From positions 1 through 6,138 of the forward strand of contig PBTP01000043.1 of NCBI GenBank assembly GCA_002729275.1: DNA of 6,138 bases. Reading direction: 5' to 3'. Positions 1 through 6,138 of the stretch are shown here, piece after piece (position 1 is the first letter of the stretch; each line of letters begins with the position of its first letter). The translations under genes and the position numbers were made by a program. The DNA comes from Roseibacillus sp. (GTDB taxonomy: Bacteria; Verrucomicrobiota; Verrucomicrobiia; Verrucomicrobiales; Akkermansiaceae). The notes below the pieces were generated by a model. That model saw nothing but the letters and a program-made list of their open reading frames with translations. It was not told where the DNA came from and did not search any database.

Positions 1-1773
1 AAAAACCTGACCGTAATTCAGGAGGCCTCGGAGTTCATCCGGAGCGCAATTCCAGACTTTGAGATCCACCGGGTTCCGCTTGATGACCAGCCCACCTTTG
101 ATCTGCTCAACAAGGGGGAGACAATGGGGGTTTTTCAGCTGGAGTCAGGCGGAATGACGGAGACCTGCAAGCGTTATGGGATCCGCCGGATCGATGATAT
201 CACGGACCTTCTCGCGCTCTATCGTCCTGGTGCAATGCAGTTCATTGACGAGATGATTGAGGTCAAGGAGGGGCGCAAGGAGGTGACCTATGAGCACCCC
301 ATGCTGGAGCAGATTTGTGGAGATACCTACGGGGTCATGATTTACCAGGAGCAGGTTCAGAATGCAGCCAAGCTATTGGCCGGCTACACGTTAGGGGGCG
401 CTGATATCCTTCGGCGAGCGATGGGTAAGAAAAAGCAGTCCGAAATGGACAAGCAGCGGTTGACCTTCGTTGAGGGATGTAAGGCTGAGAATGAGATCGA
501 CTCTGTTCTGGCTAATCGGATCTTCGATAAGATTGCGAGCTTTGCTGGGTATGGCTTCAATAAATCGCACTCGGCCTGCTATGCCCATATCTCTTACTGG
601 ACGGCTTATCTTAAAGCGAACTTCCCGGTTGAGTTCATGGCCGCTCTCCTCTCCAACGAGTTCAGCAACACCGATAAGATAGGCGTTTTTGTCTCGGAGT
701 GTCACCGGATGGATATCGAGATCCTTCCGCCGGATTTGAACCGGTCTCAGTTACGCTTTGCTCCGGAGGAGCTGTCCAGCGGTAAAATGGCGATTCGGTA
801 TGGGCTTGCGGCAATTAAGAACGTGGGGGAGGGAGCGATGGCGCAGGCTATTGCCGAACGGGAGTTGAACGGAAGTTTCCCTACTATGGATGATTTTACC
901 AACCGTCAGGATTCCAAGGTCGTGAACAAGCGTATCCTTGAGAACCTGGTGCTCTCAGGGGCGATGGACTGGACCGGGGAAACAAGGTCAGGCATGCACG
1001 CTCGGGTAGAGAATGTCACCGCGGCAGCGAGTGCGGCCCAGCGTGACCGGGAAAGTGGGCAGGTTGCGCTGTTTGCGGACGAGGAGCTCGCTGCGCCTGC
1101 CGCGAGAAAGAAAATTCCTGAGTGGCCCAAGGATGAGCGCCTTGAAAAAGAGAAGGAATTACTGGGGTATTATGTGACCGGACATCCGCTGGATAAGTAC
1201 CGGGGGCTTCTGAATTCAGACCGCTTCTGCAAGTTGGGATTACTTGATGACCTGGATATTGGTGACCGGCGCGCCCGCTTCCCATTTGCTGGGATGATCC
1301 GAAAAATCGAACAGCGGCTCACTCGGAAGGGGAAGCCATTCGGGATACTCGTGATTGAGGATTTCACGGGAAGCCAGGAGGTGCTTTGCTGGGGCGAATC
1401 CTATACTCCTGCGCGGGATGCAGGTATTTTGGAAGAGGGGAAGGTCATCGCTCTGAAGGGTGAGGTTACGATTGATGACCGGACCGAGAGCCGGAAAATA
1501 ATGGGTAGTGGGCTCAAAGAGTTAAAGCTTCGTGCGAACCCGAATGGGAGCAATGGAGGAGGTCCTCTGGAGCTCTCCTTATGGGTTTCGCGTAGCCGAG
1601 TGGAAGACCTCAGGGAAATTGAAGAAGTGCTGGCCTCCCATCCGGGAAATACTCCGGTTCTCCTTCATTTCCAGAGTGGGACGGGCAAGAGGGCCACGGT
1701 TGAGTGTGGAGAGCAGTTCCGAATTCAGAAATCAGAGGCCCTGTCAGCAGCGCTTGGCCGGTGGGTGGATTAG
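1..1773 (+). CDS. dnaE: DNA polymerase III alpha subunit DnaE, C-terminal half (5' end outside window)
   Basis: Catalytic subunit of the replicative DNA polymerase, acting in the cytoplasm at the fork with the beta clamp. The frame is open from base 1, so the ATG at 124 is internal and not the start; about 590 residues are visible of a family usually near 1,150-1,200. Numbering from base 1, the fingers region carries GVFQLESGG (43-51), YGVMIYQEQV (110-119), LGGADILRRAMGKKK (131-145) and FAGYGFNKSHSACYA (181-195), all close to E. coli DnaE. A helix-hairpin-helix region follows (RYGLAAIKNVGEG, 266-278; NKRILENLVLSGA, 309-321). Next come a clamp-binding motif (354-358), an OB fold (about 423-510) and a small C-terminal domain (about 521-590). 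The PHP domain and the palm with its catalytic aspartates lie upstream of the window. No frameshift is seen. It resembles DnaE rather than PolC, since no internal exonuclease is present in the visible part. It converges on the sulfatase gene with two bases between the stop codons. Confidence 0.97.
   Translation, partial: KNLTVIQEASEFIRSAIPDFEIHRVPLDDQPTFDLLNKGETMGVFQLESGGMTETCKRYGIRRIDDITDLLALYRPGAMQFIDEMIEVKEGRKEVTYEHPMLEQICGDTYGVMIYQEQVQNAAKLLAGYTLGGADILRRAMGKKKQSEMDKQRLTFVEGCKAENEIDSVLANRIFDKIASFAGYGFNKSHSACYAHISYWTAYLKANFPVEFMAALLSNEFSNTDKIGVFVSECHRMDIEILPPDLNRSQLRFAPEELSSGKMAIRYGLAAIKNVGEGAMAQAIAERELNGSFPTMDDFTNRQDSKVVNKRILENLVLSGAMDWTGETRSGMHARVENVTAAASAAQRDRESGQVALFADEELAAPAARKKIPEWPKDERLEKEKELLGYYVTGHPLDKYRGLLNSDRFCKLGLLDDLDIGDRRARFPFAGMIRKIEQRLTRKGKPFGILVIEDFTGSQEVLCWGESYTPARDAGILEEGKVIALKGEVTIDDRTESRKIMGSGLKELKLRANPNGSNGGGPLELSLWVSRSRVEDLREIEEVLASHPGNTPVLLHFQSGTGKRATVECGEQFRIQKSEALSAALGRWVD
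1060..1074 (+). other. Internal beta-clamp-binding motif of DnaE (QVALF)
   Basis: Residues 354-358 of the visible DnaE read QVALF, fitting the QxxLF-type clamp-binding consensus. They sit just after the helix-hairpin-helix region and before the OB fold, where E. coli DnaE carries QADMF. In the family this peptide docks into the sliding clamp and gives processivity. The match in both sequence and position makes the call strong, although binding itself is inferred. Confidence 0.8.
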
Positions 1774-1775
1774 TT

Positions 1776-3587
1776 TCAGGGTTCGATGCGCAGCCGGTAA
1801 AACGCTTTGCCAGATAATGTTCCGGACCTTTCCAGCCACTGGAGAGCTCCCAGGGAATTCAGATGGAAATTTTCAGGAAGGTGTTCCCATGTCGAAAGAT
1901 CGAACGATTTCTCAACGGAAAGAGGATAGGTATGCCACTCGCGAAACTCCTCCGGGTTAACAACCAGGCCGGGAAAGGTGAGGTTAACCCCCGCGGGATC
2001 TGGGTTCAGTTCGAGGGGGCCATATTCCAGCCGCATTAATTGTGCACTACTTTCTTCGAAGGGATGGAACCCGAGCGGGAGAAGGTCGATTTCGGTCTCA
2101 TCAGGTAACCCATCCTCATCTCTGTCAGTCTGGCCCAGATCCGGTTTGCCCACGTAAAACACATTATCTATGAATGGGATTTCTGCCATGCTCTCCTCAA
2201 GAGAGTTCAGGGCTAGAGGAGTGATGCCGTTAGGGAATGTTCCGAAATGCTCGAAGGGATCACTACTGTGGTTCATGACCCTACGCAAAGAGGCAGAGAA
2301 AGGCCCCTCAACCAGCTTCCACGGTCCAACTTGGCCAATGCGGAACCTTGGTTTCGAGCTATCGCGATAGGTTAGACAGGACAGTGCAGGCCTCTCCCAG
2401 GTCATGTCGGGGTCTTCTTGTAATGGAGCAAGGGACTGGCCGTCCAGATGCCTTGGGTAAGGCTCAATACCGGCGAGCTCGATCAGGGTTGGCATAAGAT
2501 CAACCAGCCCTACCTGGCGATCGCAGAAGCGACCCTCTGACGACATTTCCGGATGGTGAATCATCATTGGGACATGGATGGATTCACGAGAGTAGTTCCG
2601 TTTCGAATAGAGGTGCTGATGCTCCATCAGGCTAAATCCGTTGTCGCTCACAAAGGCAATCACGGTGTTTTCCCAGAGGTTGCGTGAATCAGCAAAATCG
2701 AGCAGGCGCCCCAAGTGATGATCCATTAATGTTACCGCGCTATAGTAGGCGTGAAACAGGGAGCGAAGTTCCTCCTCCGTGAGATATGGCCGGGTGTCAC
2801 TCGCCTTCCCATAGGTATAGGCGTAAGGAGGCCAGTATGCGTTGTCATAGGAACCCGCGGGAGATTCGGGCAGAACAAAGTTCCCGGGATCATGGAGATC
2901 TGCAATGCTGGAGGGCACAATCCACGGGGTGTGTGGCATGTAGAAACCCGCTGCGACAAAGAAATTCTGGTTTCTTTCCAGACATTTTTCCATGGCTGCC
3001 AGAGCGTTAGTGGCCGTCAGGCCATCCATGAATTTGTCCGGGTCTCCACCCTCATAGATCAGGAAGTTGGTGTTTCCGCTGATCCCCTTGTGTCCGCTGA
3101 AATCCTGAACTGATTGGAGGGTGCCGTCTACTGCCAGAGCGCGGGGGATGAGCTCATCCCAACGCTCGCTTCTTTCGTAGTGCTCAACCTTACCGTAGCT
3201 GCCAGTCCAATAGCCCTGCGAATGGAAGAACTGGGACAGTCGCGGCCGTCGGGGCACAATATTTTCTCCGTTGGCCTGATTTCCACCTGCTGCATGGATT
3301 CCCAGGTTCCAAGGGTGGAGGCCGGTAAGAAAAGATCCTCTCGATGGCGCACAGAAAGGGTATTGGCTCAAACAGTTCCGGTAGGTCACCGAGCGCTGTG
3401 CCAGCCGGGTTAGATGGGGCGTGACGGCCTGTGAGTCTCCCAACGGTGCGATGCGGCTATTCAAGTCATCCGCAATGATGAGGAGAACATTATAAGGTTC
3501 GTCAGCAAGGGTGGAGAGCGGGGTTAGAAGCACTCCTACCCCGAGAAGTATGTTCACGCAGGGGCTTCTAATTCCAAGGCTGGCCAT
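1776..3587 (-). CDS. Secreted sulfatase, iduronate-2-sulfatase-like, with C-terminal calcium-loop and FYRLR module
   Basis: Type I (formylglycine) sulfatase, 603 residues, expected to hydrolyse sulfate esters of polysaccharides outside the cytoplasm. The start is ATG at 3587, directly followed by a signal peptide; an in-frame GTG at codon 11 would lose the basic n-region. Motifs in order: metal-binding D40-D41 in IIADD; the CAPSR motif C79-R83 inside CAPSRGSFLTG; GKVEH with K133 and H136; PHTPW with H219; SDNG with D315 and N316; K329 in YSKRN. The order and spacing follow human iduronate-2-sulfatase (perhaps SulfAtlas S1_7, not certain), except that IDS has DHG where this has DNG. A degraded DPFEH stretch lies near 443-447. 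From about 481 there is an extension: an Asp-rich loop (488-499) and a beta-rich tail ending FYRLRIEP. The key catalytic residues are present, so it is probably active. It needs a formylglycine-generating enzyme encoded elsewhere. It is the second gene after the beta-helix gene. The substrate cannot be read from the sequence. Confidence 0.93.
   Translation of the reverse strand: MASLGIRSPCVNILLGVGVLLTPLSTLADEPYNVLLIIADDLNSRIAPLGDSQAVTPHLTRLAQRSVTYRNCLSQYPFCAPSRGSFLTGLHPWNLGIHAAGGNQANGENIVPRRPRLSQFFHSQGYWTGSYGKVEHYERSERWDELIPRALAVDGTLQSVQDFSGHKGISGNTNFLIYEGGDPDKFMDGLTATNALAAMEKCLERNQNFFVAAGFYMPHTPWIVPSSIADLHDPGNFVLPESPAGSYDNAYWPPYAYTYGKASDTRPYLTEEELRSLFHAYYSAVTLMDHHLGRLLDFADSRNLWENTVIAFVSDNGFSLMEHQHLYSKRNYSRESIHVPMMIHHPEMSSEGRFCDRQVGLVDLMPTLIELAGIEPYPRHLDGQSLAPLQEDPDMTWERPALSCLTYRDSSKPRFRIGQVGPWKLVEGPFSASLRRVMNHSSDPFEHFGTFPNGITPLALNSLEESMAEIPFIDNVFYVGKPDLGQTDRDEDGLPDETEIDLLPLGFHPFEESSAQLMRLEYGPLELNPDPAGVNLTFPGLVVNPEEFREWHTYPLSVEKSFDLSTWEHLPENFHLNSLGALQWLERSGTLSGKAFYRLRIEP
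2091..2126 (-). other. EF-hand/thrombospondin-3-like calcium loop in the sulfatase tail
   Basis: Codons 488-499 form a 12-residue loop with acidic residues at loop positions 1, 3, 5, 9 and 12 (D488, D490, D492, D496, E499) and glycine at 6. This is the classic DxDxDG calcium-loop layout, in the form often seen in Verrucomicrobiota exoproteins as a hinge before a C-terminal module. Calcium binding is inferred. Confidence 0.7.
3321..3353 (-). other. Sulfatase formylglycine signature (CxPSR...LTG)
   Basis: Codons 79-89 encode CAPSRGSFLTG, a full match to the sulfatase signature CxPSRxxxLTG. In this family the cysteine (C79) is oxidised after translation to the catalytic formylglycine, and R83 stabilises it. 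The Cys-type motif can be modified by aerobic FGE or by the anaerobic radical-SAM maturase; neither is encoded in this window. Confidence 0.93.
3504..3587 (-). other. Signal peptide of the sulfatase
   Basis: Residues 1-28 have a basic n-region (R7), a hydrophobic core from about V11 to L24 and a polar c-region ending TLA, giving a likely signal peptidase I cut between A28 and D29. No lipobox cysteine is present at the cut; the C10 position is too early. This predicts Sec export to the periplasm or beyond as a soluble protein. Confidence 0.8.
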
Positions 3588-3590
3588 CAG

Positions 3591-3595
3591 TCCCT
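3591..3595 (-). promoter_or_regulatory. Possible Shine-Dalgarno of the sulfatase gene, overlapping the upstream stop
   Basis: On the minus strand the junction reads TAGGGACTGATG. AGGGA overlaps the TAG stop of the upstream gene and ends only three bases before the ATG, which is short for a ribosome binding site. Translation of the sulfatase is therefore probably coupled to termination of the upstream gene, with re-initiation a few bases later. Confidence 0.4.
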
Positions 3596-6138
3596 AATTT
3601 GCATCCTGATCCGGGGTATCCGCAATGGGAATTTTCATCGCACGGAGACGATAGAAAATTTTGGGAACGCGGGTGCTCGGGTAGTATCGTATCAACAGCG
3701 AGGGATCATCACCGAGTGGGGCTGGGTTAATCACCGACAAGTCCGGACTTTGGTCAGGAACAGTGGTCCAATCGCGGAGGTTCGAAGAATATTCAATGGA
3801 GAGCAGGACGTCCGTGGCGTCAGTATTCCGATGAAATTCTATGTAAGGGGGATCCGCTTCGGGAGGCGAGATTGAGAACCGGGGACCAGCTGTAGGCTCT
3901 AAGGCATTAGAGGAGGTTACGAACTCCAGTAGATTAACGATGCCGTCCTCGTCAGGGTCATCGAGACTGCCGCGCACCCCGGGGGGCAGGTTATCGCGGG
4001 ACCATTGGTCATAGGCAGGAAGAGAGTAAGTGAATCGCTGCTCGGCACCACTGATCTCGTTGTCTCTCTCTACCGTTAGGGCCAGAGAAACTGGGCCCAT
4101 CAAGAGCGGGCTCAGATGAGGAGGAGCCAGATCACCATGATTCTCAGGTGAGGGTAAGGGAGGAGAGACAAAGGTTGCGGTCTGGCTGTTAAGAATAGTC
4201 ACTGAGTCGATCAGCTGTGTTCCGAGATAGAATCGGGTGGGACCTTGTAGACGGGCAGTTTCCACCACTCCTCGGGCGGTGTTACCAATGGCATATTTCC
4301 TTTGGAGGTATTTGCGTATTCGGTCCATTCCCACTCCGGTGGAGTTGCTCTGCAGGTTGGCGAATACCATGAGTTCCGCCAAGTCTGCGGTCATGAAGTG
4401 AGAATGGCCTGTGAATCGCCGGCCCGACCCGATAGCGGTGATATTATCGCTATAGGCCCTCTTGACGCCAAATACTCTCCAGCCGCTTTCCCCGCCCTGT
4501 CTGACGTTGTCTGTTTCTCGTTTTCCGTTCCCAATGCTGATAAGCCGCCCCTGAGGGTCGTGTTCCGGGTCGGATTTAATGACCGAAAAGACCGTCAATC
4601 CTTCGGATACCTGCTGGGGAAATCCATTAATTTGCAGGTAATCGGAGCCGTTGAAGTTGGCTGCAGGGAGCTGATTGAGTTGATTGAGTTTCAAGGTCGG
4701 TGTTGCCGAGGGGTCCGCCTGGGTGAGAGAGGTCGGGGAAACAATATTGTCCCATGAGCTTATGGGGTCACCGTCATGATAAGCTTCCGCCAAGCGGTTT
4801 GCTGAAACCCACACTTTCAGGCCCTCATCAAGCAGCTCGGGAAAGTAGTCATAGACGATGGATGGATCGGACGAGGATTCCCTGCCGGACTCTCCGAAAG
4901 ATAAGTAGTAGCCTGATTCATCAAGGTGGCTGAATCGATTGTTCAGGGGTGAGTCATCGCCATATTTTACCCAGAGGAGGGTTGCTTCAGAGTTTCGACC
5001 CGACTCAATCCAATACTTCAGCTCTTTCCCGGTTTCCCAGTGCAGGACTCGAAGGTCAGAACAGTCAGGATGCATACGGCGTCTCTCGATGTGCTCCCTG
5101 GTATTGAAGATGACGGGCACCGGGGCATGGTTCAGGTCCTCGCCGGTCGTGTTTTCCATTTTGAGTGGGACGGTCCATTGGCCTGAACCGAAGCCTCGAC
5201 CGGTAATCGTGTGTTGGGTGCCGCCCGTGGGGGTGGTTGCCACAACATCGAGATTGTGAATGGAGAGGGAAGATCTTTGCAGGTTTACGAGGATACCGTT
5301 GTCTTGAAATACCTCGCCATCGAGGGAAAATTCAACTGGGATATTACCTGAGAGGTCCTCGGTCTCGACCTTGAAGTAGGCTTCACCCTGGTGTGTTACG
5401 GTTGAGTAAACGAGGCGATAGTCGTTCAGGATAAATGAGCCAAGGCGAATGGTAAATTCTCTGGCTGGGATTCTTCCTTCAGGCATTCCTGAAACAATCA
5501 GATAGCGGTCACTATTTGGTTTCACTAGCACGGAAAATTGGAGGTTTATGGCATCTTTGGGCCGGAGCAGAGCTCCCGCGCTCCAGTGAGGGTTGGAGGA
5601 ACCAGTATGTTCGAGGGCTCCCGCGTCGGGAGCTTCTCCAGCAAAGCTGTCGGTGATACCGGGAATGTGTTCCCCGCTGTCGATAGCATCAGCGGTATCA
5701 ACCAGTTCAAAGTTCCCGGTGGTTGCTGATCTGAAGAGGGAGTTGTCAGAGGTATTTCCGGGCCACCGCGATTCAAATTTTCCGATGGTCATAAAGTTGT
5801 TCCGGACAATGTGCGGGTCTATCTCCGCACCAAATTCCCTCACCTCGGTGCAGATGTTGTTGCGGATATCGATGCCGCCGATGCTCCCGCGGTTGGCGAT
5901 GTGGATTTGCCCGTCGACGGTGTTGTTGTAGACCCGCTGCATGGAGTTGCGGTAATTGATCTGGTTTGGATCCAGAGCCCACAAAGTTAAACTGAGATTG
6001 GGGGCGGAGATGCCCCATATCAGGTTGTGATGAATAAAGACATTGGAGGGACTTGTATCCATTCGGATACCCCGGCCTCCTCCCCAGATGGGGCGGCTAG
6101 CACCGTTCTCCTCTGTTCTAGCCAAATTGAATCGCGCT
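3594..6138 (-). CDS. Multidomain beta-helix / DUF2341 / LamG-like exoprotein (N-terminus outside window)
   Basis: The frame stays open to the window edge (four codons, ARFN, precede the TTG at 6125), so this is a 3' fragment of at least 847 codons. Numbering from that TTG: 1-172 are right-handed beta-helix coils with repeated NN turns (YNNTVDG, DIRNNICT, VRNNFMT), closing with the common PDAGALEH end. About 185-315 is a beta-rich stretch I do not recognise. About 316-411 resembles DUF2341 (SDLRVLHWETGKELKYWIES, then ATLLWVKY). About 437-614 is a concanavalin/LamG-like domain (VWVSANRL, SSWDN, FNGSDYLQI, AELMVF, RKYLQRKYAIG). About 622-702 looks like the second half of an IPT/TIG fold. An Asp-rich loop lies at 723-734, then a tail ending FYRLRA plus 15 residues. 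The makeup points to a secreted glycan-binding or glycan-processing protein; the signal peptide would lie outside the window. No lyase catalytic residues can be assigned. It is upstream of, and in the same frame as, the sulfatase. Confidence 0.85.
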   Translation of the reverse strand, partial: ARFNLARTEENGASRPIWGGGRGIRMDTSPSNVFIHHNLIWGISAPNLSLTLWALDPNQINYRNSMQRVYNNTVDGQIHIANRGSIGGIDIRNNICTEVREFGAEIDPHIVRNNFMTIGKFESRWPGNTSDNSLFRSATTGNFELVDTADAIDSGEHIPGITDSFAGEAPDAGALEHTGSSNPHWSAGALLRPKDAINLQFSVLVKPNSDRYLIVSGMPEGRIPAREFTIRLGSFILNDYRLVYSTVTHQGEAYFKVETEDLSGNIPVEFSLDGEVFQDNGILVNLQRSSLSIHNLDVVATTPTGGTQHTITGRGFGSGQWTVPLKMENTTGEDLNHAPVPVIFNTREHIERRRMHPDCSDLRVLHWETGKELKYWIESGRNSEATLLWVKYGDDSPLNNRFSHLDESGYYLSFGESGRESSSDPSIVYDYFPELLDEGLKVWVSANRLAEAYHDGDPISSWDNIVSPTSLTQADPSATPTLKLNQLNQLPAANFNGSDYLQINGFPQQVSEGLTVFSVIKSDPEHDPQGRLISIGNGKRETDNVRQGGESGWRVFGVKRAYSDNITAIGSGRRFTGHSHFMTADLAELMVFANLQSNSTGVGMDRIRKYLQRKYAIGNTARGVVETARLQGPTRFYLGTQLIDSVTILNSQTATFVSPPLPSPENHGDLAPPHLSPLLMGPVSLALTVERDNEISGAEQRFTYSLPAYDQWSRDNLPPGVRGSLDDPDEDGIVNLLEFVTSSNALEPTAGPRFSISPPEADPPYIEFHRNTDATDVLLSIEYSSNLRDWTTVPDQSPDLSVINPAPLGDDPSLLIRYYPSTRVPKIFYRLRAMKIPIADTPDQDAN
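3924..3959 (-). other. EF-hand-like calcium loop in the beta-helix protein tail
   Basis: Residues 723-734 read DPDEDGIVNLLE, with D723, D725, D727, G728, N731 and E734 at loop positions 1, 3, 5, 6, 9 and 12. It stands before the FYRLR tail in the same relation as in the sulfatase. Calcium binding is inferred. Confidence 0.7.
4284..4817 (-). other. LamG/concanavalin-like domain, apparently shortened
   Basis: Residues about 437-614 start with VWVSANRL and SSWDN, pass through PAANFNGSDYLQI and TVFSVIKS, and finish with AELMVF and RKYLQRKYAIG. These are the usual markers of the bacterial LamG-like jelly-roll seen in exoproteins. The section between GWRVFG and AELMVF is much shorter than usual, so some central strands may be missing. 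Confidence 0.65.
4672..4689 (+). repeat. 9-base direct tandem repeat inside the LamG-like domain
   Basis: TGATTGAGT occurs twice in a row. On the coding (minus) strand it encodes an LNQLNQL stretch just before the FNGSDY strand of the LamG-like domain. The unit is a multiple of three, so it keeps frame. It is probably a small slippage duplication with no separate function. Confidence 0.6.
4893..5180 (-). other. DUF2341-like domain
   Basis: Residues about 316-411 carry the DUF2341 order: an opening W..PL strand, PVPVIFNT, a SDLRVLHWETGKEL strand-turn, YWIES, ATLLWVKY, and a closing YYLSFG that corresponds to the usual YYGN end. In other bacterial surface proteins DUF2341 often sits next to LamG-like domains, as here. 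A role in glycan binding is inferred; the family has no firm function. Confidence 0.65.
5610..6138 (-). other. Right-handed parallel beta-helix region (C-terminal coils)
   Basis: Roughly 175 residues show short strand-turn repeats with Asn-rich turns (IHHNLIWG, VYNNTVDG, IRNNICTE, VRNNFMT). The region ends with a segment typical of beta-helix domain ends in Planctomycetes and Verrucomicrobiota: a NFEL / AIDSGEHIPG stretch, then EAPDAGALEH and PHWSAGA. Beta-helix folds of this kind occur in polysaccharide lyases and glycoside hydrolases but also in non-enzymatic binding proteins, so activity is left open. Confidence 0.75.

Noticed and set aside
124..126. ATG at 124 as the start of dnaE
   Set aside because: The upstream 41 codons in the same frame match DnaE (for example TFDLLNKGE just before GVFQLESGG), so the gene continues past the left edge.
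391..705. Minus-strand open frame of 104 codons inside dnaE
   Set aside because: It is opposite the conserved fingers motifs of DnaE and has no independent support.
1838..1856. Short inverted repeat around GGAGAGCTCC just past the dnaE stop, as a possible terminator
   Set aside because: The stem is only about four to five pairs with a mismatch, and no T-run follows on either strand.
1532..1960. Plus-strand open frame of 142 codons crossing the dnaE/sulfatase junction
   Set aside because: It overlaps the strongly supported end of dnaE in another frame and the antisense of the sulfatase tail. Its translation shows no family features and it has no clear ribosome binding site.
2751..3413. Plus-strand open frames of about 100-120 codons antisense to the sulfatase
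   Set aside because: They lie opposite conserved sulfatase motifs including the formylglycine site. Their composition is non-protein-like and no start signals are visible.
4302..4757. Plus-strand open frame of 151 codons antisense to the LamG-like domain
   Set aside because: The minus-strand frame there encodes recognisable domain motifs. The antisense translation has no recognisable motifs and is explained as a shadow.
6123..6125. TTG as the start codon of the beta-helix gene
   Set aside because: The frame is open upstream to the window edge, no signal peptide follows, and the sequence begins in the middle of beta-helix coils, so this TTG is an internal leucine codon.

Overview
The window looks like a piece of a chromosome from the phylum Verrucomicrobiota, probably the Opitutae/Puniceicoccales side. 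The assignment is inferred from protein style. Two adjacent predicted secreted proteins both end in an Asp-rich calcium-loop segment followed by a small beta-rich module closing in FYRLR. That tail is very common in Verrucomicrobiota exoproteins, as are sulfatases and right-handed beta-helix proteins. A 16S or whole-genome comparison would be needed to name the genus.

Layout: bases 1-1773 on the + strand are the C-terminal half of dnaE, the replicative DNA polymerase III alpha subunit. Its 5' part lies outside the window. Two bases after its stop, and converging on it, is a minus-strand pair read from right to left. The first gene (6138-3594) encodes a large beta-helix/DUF2341/LamG-like multidomain protein whose N-terminus is outside the window. 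The second (3587-1776) encodes a complete secreted sulfatase related to iduronate-2-sulfatase. Only six bases separate these two genes, so they are very probably cotranscribed. Coding density is almost total and no stretch of 300 bases lacks a gene. No RNA gene, mobile element, CRISPR array, promoter or convincing rho-independent terminator was seen. The promoter of the minus-strand pair must lie beyond base 6138.

Biological reading: dnaE is core replication machinery and is unrelated to its neighbours. The minus-strand pair fits an extracytoplasmic module acting on a sulfated polysaccharide. The sulfatase would remove sulfate esters, and the beta-helix protein, with its lectin-like fold, would bind or possibly cleave glycan. 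The substrate and any lyase activity cannot be read from the sequence. No wholly new system is evident. The most unusual points are the domain mosaic of the beta-helix protein (including a possible IPT/TIG fold split by inserted domains), the tail shared by both neighbours, the in-frame single-stop junction between them, and the 2-base convergent junction with dnaE.
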